DNA from: Spisula solida
Lineage: Eukaryota; Mollusca; Bivalvia; Venerida; Mactridae
Length of the DNA: 64,000 bases
Direction: 5' to 3'
NCBI GenBank assembly: GCA_947247005.1
Contig: OX365949.1
Span: forward strand, 5,404,001 to 5,468,000
Shown piece after piece: positions 10,161 through 23,273 of this stretch. The notes below the pieces were generated by a model. That model was not told the DNA's origin and ran no database searches. It was given only the letters and a program-made list of their open reading frames with translations. The translations under genes were made by a program, and so were the position numbers. Each line of letters begins with the position of its first letter. Position 1 is the stretch's first letter.

Positions 10161-11010
10161 TAATAATAATAATAATAATAATAACGACTTTATTTATAGT
10201 GGATGACATATTTGGTTCTAGACCAATTTTCGATATGGTCCACATCAACATGGGATATATACAATCATTTACAGGAATACATGATAATTATGAGCAAAAG
10301 AAAAACATAACAGAAAAACTCATGGAGTCAATAATAAAGATGCAAAACAAAACAAAAACACAACAGCACGATGTTTAGGTAATGGTAAATAATTATGATA
10401 TACAAAATTCAACAGTCTAATTTGTAGATATAATTAATAGCGTTATGTTGTGAAACATGTAAATGTTACATCATGTGACCAGAGTACATCCACTATTGAT
10501 AGAATTTTTCCATTGTTTGAGTGTTTTTGAAGTACGTATTTGTTTTGGGATGACATTCCAAATGACTGGCCCTGAATAATTTAAGGTCTTGCGGTAGAAT
10601 TCGAGCCGTGGTTTAGGAATTGTAAGTTCACAATTTTCAGTTGATCTTAGCTGGCGATCTGAGTGTTGGTTAAACGTGAATTTCGAATGAAAGTATTCTG
10701 GGCAAATATTATTAAGTGACTTGTATATCAATATTGCCTTTTTGTAACGAATTCTGTCTGGGAAAGTCATCCACTTTAATTCTTTAAATAATTCTGCAGA
10801 TGGTGCATCAAATTCCTTATCAAGAATAATTCTGGCTGCACGTTTTTGGAACTTCAGAACAGTGTCTAACAGTTCTCCACTGCAGTTTCCCCATACTGTA
10901 CAACAGTAGTCTATATGGGGCAAAATGTACGCATTGAAAAACATTTCCCTAGAGTGGATGTTTAGGAAGCTTTTCATTCTTAGGAGAAGATATAGATATA
11001 GTCAATGCCA
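10161..11010 (-). mobile_element. 5'-truncated CR1/L2-like LINE with (TAA)n tail
   Basis: The 3' end is marked by (TAA)n at 10161-10184 next to a minus-strand AATAAA, immediately beyond the DNA transposon. The 5' end is cut at about 11000-11010, where the coding similarity stops. The coding part is listed separately. The 10185-10470 stretch is its 3' UTR. Confidence 0.75.
10471..10977 (-). pseudogene. C-terminal reverse-transcriptase fragment of a CR1/L2-like LINE
   Basis: An uninterrupted 168-codon minus-strand frame. It has 'NAYILPHIDYCCTVWG' near residue 16, then 'LDTVLKFQKRAARIILD', and ends with 'YSGPVIWNVIPKQIRTSKTL' plus a Trp/Lys tail. These are the hallmark blocks that follow the RT core in CR1/L2/Rex-type LINEs. 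The frame extends a few codons upstream of the Met (LLLR), consistent with a 5' truncation and not a real start. It has no stops, so the insertion is probably younger than the LINE tails at 6.3 and 9.2 kb. It cannot transpose because the endonuclease and YADD core are missing. Confidence 0.85.
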
Positions 11011-13678
11011 ATAACCAAATATGTGATTATCAAATAAATAATTTAAAAAAAATTTGATTTGGCATTGTATCTCAAAAGGTTGTGTCTCAATGTAAAATTT
11101 CCTCAGAATTAGATCAAAGATCTTTGATTAGATTCATATTTCAAAAGTTTTGGCAACATATTAATATAATTAGACTTATGTCTGGTTAGAACATTCTTTC
11201 AGTGTAGATCTGTAAAATAACAACTGTTTTTTCACAGTCTGAAAAACCACATTGCAAACATCAATATAAGAATTAATTTACTATTATGTGAATGCGTGAC
11301 ATTTGTTAATTTTATTATCAGTCCGTTTAATGTTTGGTACGGGCTGAATGTGGACTTTATCAGTTTCGGAAATTTAGTGTTTCTTGACCTTATGTATATC
11401 CATCCGCCAATTTTAATTTTCATTTCTGATAAAGTACCACTAAATAATATATTCAAAATCTTCATAATATATATTCATCAATAGGGAAAATGTGACACTG
11501 ATTAATATTCATTATTCAATGCAAACAAGCACTTCGAAATGTTGAACTATTTTTTACGCGTATTCATTTCCGGTCTGTGTTCCTCGGCATAAAAGTTGTT
11601 TACAGGTGTTCTGATTTTTTGCGTTGTTGCTATGAAGTTTTATAACCGTTTCTGCTGCTACATCGATTGTGACAGTATCTTTATTTAGAACATACACTTG
11701 GTTGGTATTTATATGTACCATATTCTGTAATTTGTTTACTGCTGTGTCGTTTTTTAAGTCGATACGGCAACCAAACGTCTAACATGCTAACTGGTGAACT
11801 AAATTTCGTGATACGCTGTTTGTTAGAAACACTTTTTCGACACATTACGGGGATACCCGTAACGCCGAAAAACAAAGTGCCCCAAAGCTAGTGGAAATGA
11901 AATGTTCACGAAATTTGCATTTTACGACAAATTCTGGAATTTTTGCTCTGTACATGATGCTATAAATATACAAAAACGTCGAATACCTGGTAATATTGGG
12001 GAATGGCCTTTTTATCAGTATAATTAATGATCAATAAATCGACACGCGCCACAGCTGACAGTCGTATGTAAACAATAAAAGTCTAAAGACTGTTATATGT
12101 ACTTTATTAACCGTAACATTATTCGAATCGTTAACGAGCTACAAAAGCTATCACTTTTTATTGTCGTTTACCTGCAATATTTTCTTAATTCATCCCCAAA
12201 TGCTCGTGAATTTTCTGTTTGTGAGGTTTTTAGCGAGCTTGTTTTATGGTTTGAAGCGTATGATTTTTTACTGCATAAGTCTATGAGAAATCAAGCGCGC
12301 GTATACCCAAATATTCTGATTGGTCGATAAGCGAATGATGACCCAAAGTGTTGAAAGTGTGCACAAATATGTTGCGCAAACTCTGACCATGTTTTGATCT
12401 CTTTAGTCTCTGCAGCTGGACTGTCAGAACTTAAAAGCAGCCACTTGGAGATCTGTCTACGTTGTCTGTCACAGGTGCAAAAAGATTATATTAAGTCAGA
12501 CAGGGAAGGCAGCACTCAACTTAACCATCCGAGCACAGAAAACATTAAAAACACACAGAGCACTGAAAACACGGCATCCCGTCCTGAAAGTCTGCGCCTC
12601 AGTCAGTCAGTCAAACTAAAACGGAACGAGAGCCATGTGACGAGAAAACCAACAACCGGAAACCACACACCACAAGGACAATCTACAACATATATATATA
12701 TAGTGTACATGCAATTTTGAAAGATACGTAGCAGCCTAGTGCTGGACAACGAAATTGCAGAATGGCACATACAAAATGAACAAAGTTCAACAAAAAGGCA
12801 CAATGGCGAAATATTTTTGTATTTTTACTATAAAGTGGACAATACATACATAGAGGAAGGTTGACCAAAGGGCTTCCGCCTTGGTACGGACATCGACAAA
12901 TGTCACTGGGGGCTTAAACGTTTTACAGTGCACCAAACCTCACACTCAATAGACAACCTTATAGCACATTACAGTGTAAATAAAAGTTTCCCGCCATGTA
13001 ATGCCCTCTAACAAAAAGGCCACAGTGACAGGTAATAAAAGAATGTAAAACGTGAAACATTATATAAATAACCTCCATCGAGTAGCACAGAAAGTACTCA
13101 ATAACCTATCAGAAGTCAGAGCAACAAGAGAGCAAAACATTTAAGGGTACAACAAGACATGATGTAACAGACAGGCATAAATGCCAGCCGTCCAAAAAGG
13201 CTTGAGGTTAGGCATACTATCAAATTTGGCTATATAGGCCTAATATGTCTTATAAACAGAGAAAGGTACCCAACTAAGAAAACACATCATACTGAACAAA
13301 CAAGAACTACTACAAATGACGACTAGGCCACGATTATCTCTTTGTAGTCCCCTTACAGAAGCATTAAAAAGCGAGAACACTTTCATTTCATCGAAATCAC
13401 TCAAATAGCAAAGTAAATATGTAAAAGTTTCCCAAACTACCACCAATTTCAACCCATGTCTTTTTCGACGTCCAAAGCAATGTCAATATTATCACTGTTT
13501 AATCAAGTACACTGACCGATTCCTAACAGACATATCAAAATGCAGGTATTGCAGTTGTATTTTATGTTAGTTAAAACATACACTAGTAAATTCTTTAAAA
13601 AAAATTAAGAATCTTAAATAGTGAGAATTTATTTCTTATACATGTATGTTCTAACTGTTTCTCTCTTTTATATTTCAG
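11011..13678. other. Intergenic stretch with a dispersed repeat, no gene recognised
   Basis: I see no convincing exon here. At about 12505 a repeat starts with GCAGCACTCAACTTAACCA. Close relatives occur near 34887 and 56125, so this is a dispersed family of unknown type. Any upstream non-coding exon of the coiled-coil gene would lie in this stretch, but I cannot place one. Confidence 0.4.
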
Positions 13679-13774
13679 TTCACTTATTACTATGTAATTC
13701 ATCTACCGGTACTTCTACTAGATCTACATAGATCTTCTTCAGAGAAATTATATCTTGCTTTGTGATTATCAAAG

Positions 13775-16700
13775 ATGCAGAACTGTTACAACTCTGGTGA
13801 GAGGGTTCCTCGCGAGAAAAAATTTGAAATGGAGGACAGACTAGCAAATAAACATATCCAAACTTTGCAGTTTGTACAGGAAGTTGTCAATGAAAATAAA
13901 GTACTAAAACAAAGGATAGAAGAAATGGAGGTATTATAGAAATTATATTGTGACAAACTTTTAAAATACATGATAAAATAGATAGTTGTTGTACGTCGAA
14001 AATGGTTGAATTTCACTCTCATATTAAATCTTTCTTCAAAATTATGTTTATTTTGCTTTTGTAAATAAGTTGTTATAAATGTGATCGAACAATAGCATAT
14101 ACCCTTGGAAAATACTATTTATTAACAAATTACTAATTACTGGATATCACATGAAAAGTCAACTTCTGTTTATTTAGATTCTGGGTGAACTTGTAAGTGT
14201 AGAAACCCATTGATTTAAGTGATACATGATAATAAGTCTCTTCCTTATTACATGTTTTATCTTACGGAAAAAGTGGTGGATATTCTTCTGAAAAAGGCGT
14301 TTTCTTGCTGTGCACATATCTGTTTTTAGGGCTGTCTATCAATAGCTTTTATTGACTAGAATATAAGCCTCAGGAATGGGAGGTTGTGGTTTTGATACCA
14401 GTATAACATTCTAGTTTATCACCCTTGCTCAGCAAATAAGAATGGTTCCTGATGACTGTTTGACACAGTGTCCAGATAATGTCACTCATTAGTTACCGTA
14501 TGGCTGAAATGCCACCAGTGTGATGTTAGACGCAAACTAAAAAAATATGTACTCTTTACTCATATAAAAGTAGGTCCAGAAAAATATCTTGATTGTGTAG
14601 GAATTTGTCCAGTCTTGTCCTATGTGTGCTACTAGTCTTATAAACAAGTAACTACAGTAGTCAACAAAAACGCATCTCTGTCATATCTATATTTTGTTAT
14701 CTTAAACTTTCTTCAGTGTGTTTATGGTTATTTTACATACTTAGTTAAGGAATATAACTCTTACAGGAATGCCAGATGAATTGTAAGGAGTTACATGCCA
14801 TTGCTGAGAGTAGTAAAGAAAAGATTAAAACTGTTCAAGAGCAGTATCTGAAGAGGGCAGATGAGATCAACGCCATGATGGCTGAAAAACACAAAGATGA
14901 GGTATTTTTGAAGTGTCCGATTATAACTCCAGTGGGTAATTAGGCCTAAAACATTGTTAATTTCTGGTGTCTCGACCTACCTTAAAAAATTGCTGGGACC
15001 CTAACTTTGTTATGGCATTGGTAAAAAAATCAATATGTATAAAATTCTGTTCTACCTGTTTTTGGTGGCGTGTTCGTAAGAATACTTGGTATTAAATTGG
15101 TAATAAATCGAGATACTGTGAAGAATTGCTGGTGAATGAGATTGGGAAGCGCACGTCATGCATATAAATGTTGTCCTTATTTATGTAAGAAAAGTGGGAA
15201 ACCTAAATAAGTCAGGCATTCTTGTTCTACCGGTTAAATGAACATTTTAACAAGTGTATTTTCATTTTTAGATGATGAATGTAGTTCAAGAGAAGCTGGA
15301 GATGGAGAGAACGCTCAGTGGACATATTTTATGTGTAGGTATTTGTTTTGATTTCTTCAGTTTATACTAATTTATTTAAGGTCGATTGTGAAAATAGTTT
15401 TCAACTTATATTAACATCTTGACACCTCATTCCTTATGCTATCTATCCCCACAAGGATATAAGATGAAAAGCCAGTTTCCCTTTAATGCTTAGCATCTAG
15501 GAATGGGACTTACTGGTACCAGCTTTATTTCGTCTTTGGTATGACTCAGCCTGGAATCGAACCCAGTACCTCACCCAATTGAAGCGGACGCTCTACCACT
15601 AAGCTATTGAGGAGGGAAGGTTCATTTCTTTGTATTATCATCTGAAATGTGTCAAAAAAGACCTTTTCCACTATACTCTATGGATTTAGGGCATACTTGG
15701 TCCTTGGACCTGCTATAAGCAAAATTTAACTGTTGATTTCTTGCTTCTTGCCTATATTTTATTTCCCGCTTTGTTTTCATTTGTGCAGGGTACGGTATTA
15801 CAAATTTGTATGGGGTGTTCAAAATAAACACTAATCTGAATGACCAGTAAGGCACAATTAATGTATAACTTTCTTGCTTGTAACATAATCATCCATAAAG
15901 GACGAGCATCAGGTCCATTTGTTCAGACTGTACACACAGGTCTCCATGCCGATGTATAATTTGTTCAGACTATACGCATAGATCTCCATGCTGATGTATA
16001 AATTGTTCAGACTATACTCACAGATCTCCATGCTGATGTATAATTTGTTCAGACTATACGCATAGATCTCCATGCTGATGTATAAATTGTTCAGACTATA
16101 GACACAGATCTCCATGCTGATGTATAATTTGTTGAGACTATACACACATACCTCCATGCGGATGTATAATTTGTTGAGACTATACACACAGATCTCCATG
16201 CTGATGTATAATTTGTTGAGACTATACACACATACCTCCATGCTGATGTATAATTTGTTGAGACTATACACACAGATCTCCATGCTGATGTATAATTTGT
16301 TGAGACTATACACATACCTCCATGCTGATGTATAATTTGTTGAGACTATACCCACAGATCTCCATGCTGATGTATAATTTGTTGAGACTATACACATACC
16401 TCCATGCTGATGTATAATTTGTTGAGACTATACACATACCTCCATGCTGATGTATAATTTGTTGAGACTATACCCACAGATCTCCATGCTGATGTATAAT
16501 TTGTTGAGACTATACACATACCTCCATGCTGATGTATAATTTGTTGAGACTATACACATACCTCCATGCTGATGTATAATTTGTTGAGACTATACACACA
16601 TACCTCCATGCTGATGTATAATTTGTTGAGACTATACACACAGATCTCCATGCTGATGTATAATTTGTTGAGACTATACACATACCTCCATGCTGATGTA

Positions 16701-19700
16701 TAATTTGTTGAGACTATACACATACCTCCATGCTGATGTATAATTTGTTGAGACTATACACACACAGATCTCCATGCTGATGTATAATTTGTTGAGACTA
16801 TACACATACCTCCATGCTGATGTATAATTTGTTGAGACTATACCCACAGATCTCCATGCTGATGTATAATTTGTTGAGACTATACACATACCTCCATGCT
16901 GATGTATAATTTGTTGAGACTATACACATACCTCCATGCTGATGTATAATTTGTTGAGACTATACCCACAGATCTCCATGCTGATGTATAATTTGTTGAG
17001 ACTATACACATACCTCCATGCTGATGTATAATTTGTTGAGACTATACACATACCTCCATGCTGATGTATAATTTGTTGAGACTATACCCACAGATCTCCA
17101 TGCTGATGTATAATTTGTTGAGACTATACACATACCTCCATGCAGATGTATAATTTGTTGAGACTATACACATACCTCCATGCTGATGTATAATTTGTTG
17201 AGACTATACCCACAGATCTCCATGCTGATGTATAATTTGTTGAGACTATACACATACCTCCATGCTGATGTATAATTTGTTGAGACTATACACATACCTC
17301 CATGCTGATGTATAATTTGTTGAGACTATACCCACAGATCTCCATGCTGATGTATAATTTGTTGAGACTATACACATACCTCCATGCTGATGTATAATTT
17401 GTTGAGACTATACACATACCTCCATGCTGATGTATAATTTGTTGAGACTATACCCACAGATCTCCATGCTGATGTATAATTTGTTGAGACTATACACATA
17501 CCTCCATGCAGATGTATAATTTGTTGAGACTATACACATACCTCCATGCTGATGTATAATTTGTTGAGACTATACCCACAGATCTCCATGCTGATGTATA
17601 ATTTGTTGAGACTATACACATACCTCCATGCTGATGTATAATTTGTTGAGACTATACCCACAGATCTCCATGCTGATGTATAATTTGTTGAGACTATACA
17701 CACACAGATCTCCATGCTGATGTATAATTTGTTCAGATTATAGACACAGATCTCCATGCTGATGTATAATTTGTTGAGACTACACACACACATACCTCCA
17801 TGCTGATGTATAATTTGTTGAGACTATACACACAGGTTTCCATGCTGATGTATGATTTGTTGAGACTATACACCTGGATCTCCATGCTGATGTATGATTT
17901 GTTGAGACTATACACATACCTCCATGCTGATGTATGATTTGTTCAGACTATACACACAGGTCTCCACGCTGATGTATAATTTGTTCAGACTATACACACA
18001 GGTCTCCATGCTGATGTATAATTTGTTCAGACTATACACACAGGTCTCCATGCTGATGTATTTTGACACATATACAGGACTCCATGTGATTATGGAAGCC
18101 AATCACCTACACTGTTCAAGTGATCTTTATAGAGATGTTATACTGGAAAATCACATATTTTCGTGGGTTTTAAATTTTGTGGATTTTAATAAAATCCTTT
18201 TTCTTGGAGTCGTTAAATTATGGATAATAATAAATGGAAGGCTAAAACCAGTTACATATTTAGGAGTTTGATCAATCATGACCATTAGATTTCGTGGTCG
18301 AGTTTAACAACGAAATCAACGAAAATTCAACTCCCCTGAAAAATAATGATTTTACAGTGCACAAATTAGAACTTTTCTCTTCCTCATAAAACTGCAGGAC
18401 TGACAATAATCCTGCTTGGAAATTCACTGGAACTTGAAACATAGATCTTAAGCTACCTGAGCAATTTAACATACATATGGTAGCAAATATTCAAACCCTT
18501 AATGAATTCACTTCTTGTATACACATATTGCTATGTAAATCATTTTAAAAACAATCCATTCCTTACAGTTAAAAGAAGAAATTTCACAACTTGAAAGCAC
18601 AAATAAAGAATTGATGGCAAGGATCCAAGAGTTGTCGGGACCAAATCAAAATTTGGAGGTAGGCATATACTTATATACATGTTTATACTAGTGTGACTTT
18701 TCCTTATTGTGTAGGTGTACAGATGAACTTTGTTGATGCAAACTTAGTGGATTAGAACACCCTGGATATATAGAACTGTTCAAGCAGTTCCAATATAATT
18801 CGGATTCCATATAATCTATAATATTGTTCTACTCCTTTTGACTATAACAGTTGAATCTCTATTTATTTATTTTTCTGATATTCGAAGGACAATGAAATGA
18901 CTTGCTATCAGTTAATCGAATCCATTTGAAGAAATCAATAACTTTAGAAATGAGGGATTAATTAAGTTAATTTTTAGGTAGTGAGAATATTCAGGTACCC
19001 TGTTTGACTACAAATGCAATGATCTTTAAAATTGTGTTCTTTGTATTGAGTTGGTCTTATTATTGAGGTAGCAAGTGGTTACTATAAAAAGATGTTACTG
19101 TCGTTTTTGAACAATACATAAACATAGTTTCAACATAACCCAAAGCATTTGTGTATATGATTTCAGGATTTAACGTCAGAAATTGAAAACCAGAGACGAG
19201 TGATTGAAGAACTACAACAGGAAGTAGAAATCTTAAAAACTTCGAACACAGATCTCAACAACGAGAAGTCATCACAGTTTACCCAGTTACAGGATCTTCA
19301 GTCTTTAAAAACACAAAACCAGGGCTTGGTGCATGACTTACAGTCTATGGCACAGAAGAATTTAGAGTCTTCACATAAGATAATGCATCTTGAAGCTCAG
19401 TTAAAAGAAGCTTCAAATTCCAGAGATCAAATAGAGCTGATTGATAATTTGAAAAACAAACTGTCTAAACTTCACAAAGAATGTTCAGTGTCAAATGAAC
19501 GGGATGAATATTACCAAAGACTTGTAGCAGAACTTAAAGAAGAAATTGAAGCTTTAAAGAGTAAAGTGCAGAGTGCTGAAGTGACCAAAGATCGTGTTCT
19601 TGAAGAGTATTACAAAGTTCATGCTGAATTACAATATCTAAAGAAACATCATTCAAATGATAATAAGGATAAGAACTTTAAAGAGTTTGTGAAACTGAAA

Positions 19701-19874
19701 CGAGAGGTAGCTATATTACGTGAGGAGAATTCAGAACTCCGACATACAGGAACAACAAGTGGGAGTGGTACCAGTCTACCTATGTTACGCTTTGAAGTGG
19801 ACACACCTATTAAAACAAGTGGTAACAAGAAAGGACATCGAGCTAAGAAATCATCCAGTGTTGTTACAAACTAA
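13775..19874 (+). CDS. Coiled-coil protein, 383 aa, five coding exons
   Basis: Coding exons 13775-13930, 14767-14901, 15272-15334, 18569-18658 and 19167-19874 all join in phase 0 with GT/AG introns, giving 52+45+21+30+235 residues. An in-frame TGA at 13763-13765 just upstream supports the ATG at 13775. An AG at 13677-13678 may begin this exon, leaving a 5' UTR exon elsewhere. Almost the whole protein is Glu/Lys/Leu-rich with heptad spacing, as in 'HKDEMMNVVQEKLEME', 'EISQLESTNKELMARIQEL' and 'LKREVAILREENSELR', so a long coiled coil is expected. The last 45 residues are Ser/Thr/Lys-rich and non-coiled. There is no signal peptide or membrane segment. I do not recognise the orthologue; a cytoskeletal, centrosomal or ciliary scaffold role is only a guess from the fold. 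Intron 3 is enlarged by a minisatellite. Confidence 0.85.
15543..15613 (-). mobile_element. tRNA-derived SINE head in intron 3 of the coiled-coil gene
   Basis: The minus strand shows an A-box-like TAGCTTAGTGGTAGAGCG and a B-box GGTTCGATTCC at tRNA-like spacing, but no clean cloverleaf. The SINE body probably extends to lower coordinates, to about 15420. Pol III type 2 promoter elements are inferred from sequence only. Confidence 0.6.
15918..18086. repeat. 40/42-bp minisatellite, over 50 copies, with higher-order units
   Basis: Tandem units share TCCATGCTGATGTATAATTT and differ in the linker: 'CACATACC' (40 bp, type B) or 'CCCACAGAT' / 'CACACAGAT' (42-44 bp, type A). In about 16800-17640 the order is mostly B-B-A, a 122-bp higher-order unit. 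The edges carry the older GTTCAGAC version and the centre the homogenised GTTGAGAC. It lies wholly in intron 3 of the coiled-coil gene. Because 42 is a multiple of three, long open frames appear on both strands; they are by-products. Confidence 0.95.
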
Positions 19875-21874
19875 GTTGGTTGATACTCAAAATTGTACAA
19901 GAATTGGGGGTCTTTGGGTGACTTAGCAATGTCTCTTCCAGTGATACTGACATGGGTTTGTTTGCTAGTACATTGGTACTGTCAGTTATAGGTCCAGTAT
20001 TAAGACCACCACTGGGACCAACATAAACTGGCCTTATTATAGAGTTGGTCTTCTTAGCAACACCAATCTAACTAGCAGAGACCTTGACCTTCTATACAGA
20101 GAGTACTCTTGTTGATATGTTTCAAACATGAAGATGCATGCATAATTTGTGTATAATTATGTTTTTATTCATACTGGAGACTTCCATGTGGATTACTTGG
20201 CTTTTAGTGCTGTGTTTGTATGGCAGCAGTAAAGCATACATAGTTGCATTATTTCCCTTTGTTAATTATGTTTATTTCACCTGTCAAAGCAAAATTGTGA
20301 TACATTTCAAGTATTACATTGTTGAAAAAATGTTTTGAAATGTCTTCCTTTGTTTGTAAAGAGTATATTTCATGTTTTGAAGATGCAATGACATTTTATT
20401 CTGTTGTTTGGTAATTTTATGTCTTTTAAGTTCACATCAGACTCATAATCTTATGTTTGCTTTATTTGTTATCATCATTGATTCTTCATTTTAGTTTCTT
20501 AGGTTGCCATTTCTGTGTTATGTACATTTTGATTTAGCACCTCTTTGAAGGAACAGGTGCAGGTACATTGCTTTGCACATGTGTGTTGGTTTGTCAGTAT
20601 GTCAAATAGGTAGTATACCAAATGGTTACTCGCAAATTACTAAGAAACATATACACAGGAACCCTCAATTGTGGTGTGTTGGTCATGGTCTATAGTTGAC
20701 CCCTTTTGCATTTTAAGTGACTATGTGAGTGGTCACGGTTAATCAAGTTCGAAACAGTTTTTGATTGGTAAGTGACAAATGAGTCAGCATTATAAGATCC
20801 TCCAATATGATCGAAACAGTCATGACTGAGTGAACGATTATCTGTCGCCTATTGATTTTGAGATCAATGGGCATATGTTTCTTTTCAGAAGCTATCTTTT
20901 CATTTTTTGAGTGCTGTGACTTAACTTTGTTTTTAAATTACATTCGCCATCAAGTTATTACAACATGCTTATTGATTTTAAGATCATAGTTTTCTTAGTA
21001 TATTGATGATTGTCTTCTTGAATTTATGTGCTCTTATTTAACTGTGTTCAAGCCGTTTTCTTTGCCGCAATCTCATTAAGTATATCTCCGACATATAGTG
21101 GGGAAGATTGATTTTGTGCTAGATGTCTGGATGGATGCCGCAAAGTTTGTCTGCTCTTGTTCTCCTTAGCCATAGGTCGGATTTCAATGAAACCTCACAT
21201 GGATGCTTGGCACCAAGCCTAGTTGTGCATAGTATCAGGAATTTTAGATTGGATGATTATTGCTGGAGTTATGGCTCTTTGTTGGAGACATACGTTTTTG
21301 TGACAAAAACCCTTCTAGTTTATTTACAAAGTCACGAGTGTACACAAACATCACTTCATGAACATGCATTGTCAATTATATCTGGATTTTTTTTGTTACT
21401 AAACTGCCTGTTTTTAGCTGAGTGGTGCCAACATTAAAATATCAGTATGTTTACCATGTTTCAGCATTGTTTGAAGCAGTATTAACACAGGTAAAATAGT
21501 TTGGAGGGTATACATATGCGTTGTTATGACTACACAAGTCATGAGAATTTGTTCATATATATAATTATGTATCCATATCCATAATATACACAATCAACAA
21601 ACATGCGTGTGCCATACTTCATATTGGGACTTGCTTGGATCTGTGTTGATTTATCTCCCATTAATAATACTCTCTAAAAGCAAGCAGGTCCTTTAATACG
21701 AATTATTCTGCTTTTATCGCTGTCTTGTAAGTTGTGTTTTAGTGAATATTTATTTTTTTTAAAAATATTTGCAACTACAAATCAGGGAAATAATTTTATT
21801 ATTTATATGTGACTCAGATGTCTATTATTAGTTGTTTGATATATTTGATTGATCTTGGAGTTTTCTGTTTGCGT
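19875..21874. other. 3' UTR / intergenic stretch after the coiled-coil gene
   Basis: The first part is probably 3' UTR of the coiled-coil gene. No polyadenylation site can be fixed with confidence. The short open frames here show no recognisable domain. Confidence 0.4.
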
Positions 21875-21983
21875 GTAATGCCCCACAATTAAGGTGATTT
21901 GTTGTTTAGCTTTTGATTAAATTCATCTTCAAGTAATCAAAAGTTAAACAACAATTTTCCCGAATTTTGAGGCATAGCATTAC
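21875..21983. repeat. 109-bp foldback (inverted repeat)
   Basis: The left arm GTAATGCC...TTGTTGTTTAGCTTTTGATTA pairs with the right arm TAATCAAAAGTTAAACAACAA...GCATTAC with a short loop. It is likely a small foldback or MITE remnant, with no coding content. Just downstream, 'CAGTAAAACCTC' at about 22112 resembles a pogo/Tigger-type terminus, but no partner end was found. Confidence 0.7.
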
Positions 21984-23273
21984 ATTTACAACATGTTGTT
22001 CTTATGGCCCTATCACTGCTGCAAAACGTTGAATGGATGATGTTTAGTACAATTGTTGGTAAATCACTTTTTGTATTTGAAAAAAACCCACATAATAATT
22101 TGTAGATATACAGTAAAACCTCAACATTATGACCACTCTAGGTAACCATGAAAACTGGTCTGCTTATCTAATTGGTCTCAGTATTGATACCAAAATTAGC
22201 CACCATTTTAAGTCATTTTAAATTTGCTCTTTATTGTAAGGACAAGAAACCAAAAGCAAATTGTCTGACTTAACTGGACTATTTGTGGGGTAGGGGCATG
22301 TTACTGGAAATGAACACTTTGTAGGTCTAAATCACATCCCAAAAGATAATGATCACGATGCAATATTTTTGAAGTACAGGCGTTGATATAATGTAATTTA
22401 AATTTTTAAAACCCAAATTTTCATTATGATAATGACATTTATTGATGTAGAATTAAACTTTAATAAAGCATACTTTATAGCTGATTACAAAATCAATGTA
22501 CAATATCACATAATTGACCATGTCATATTGTCTCTAACAAAAATCGTTGTGTATCCACAAGAATTCATACTGTATCACACCACATTTTATCTATGAAGTT
22601 CAATATAAATACATACATTTACAAGATAGTTCTAATTGAACAAACTATACAATGTCGATTTTCCTCCACATGTGGAGAAGTTGCTGGTACCTTGTGGACG
22701 GGTAACTTATAGTTCTGATTTGGACACAAACACTACTGTCCAGCAAGACTAGTTAGTTGAATCTTCTGCATAATATAACTGAACCCAACAAACAAACATG
22801 AAAAAACTATGTTTCTATGTTCACAGTATTTGGATTGCTTAAAATTAAAATATCAAACTTGACAAGAGGGCCATGTGCCCCTGTATACAGATCAAGCTTC
22901 TATTAAGTTTTGAGTGACTTAGTCGTAGTTTCATCGATAGTGTAGACTTTAGCATAATTTTAGAGTGTGCTAATTTATATTGTTATTGTTAACAGTGTGT
23001 TACCACAATGCTTCAGAAATAAAAAGTAACAAATGCCTATGCTGTCATAGTTTTGTTTTACTTATTTTCCATGGTCTTACCAACAGTATCATGTTTAGGC
23101 ATGTGGAAACTCTCTAGTCACTTTAGCTTGACACTAGTTCAACCCACAGGTAACTGTATCATAATAGCCCCAGCAAACAAAGTTCGCAACCGGGTTATTT
23201 GGGGACAAAATCTATGCCACCAGCTCATATTTAAGAAAAAAACTTGTAAGTACCATAGAGGTCACACTTTTTA

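Noticed and set aside
10070..10378. 102-codon + strand frame
   Set aside because: Runs from the transposon end through a (TAA)n LINE tail; shadow of repeats.
15909..16397. 162-codon minus-strand frame with a 14-residue repeat
   Set aside because: It is produced by 42-bp units of the intronic minisatellite; 40-bp units break it, and frames appear on both strands.
15918..18086. CRISPR-like appearance (regular repeats)
   Set aside because: There are no unique spacers, the units are contiguous, and the locus is an animal intron.
22111..22180. pogo/Tigger-type element end
   Set aside because: CAGTAAAACCTC resembles such a terminus, but no matching second end or TA duplication was found nearby.
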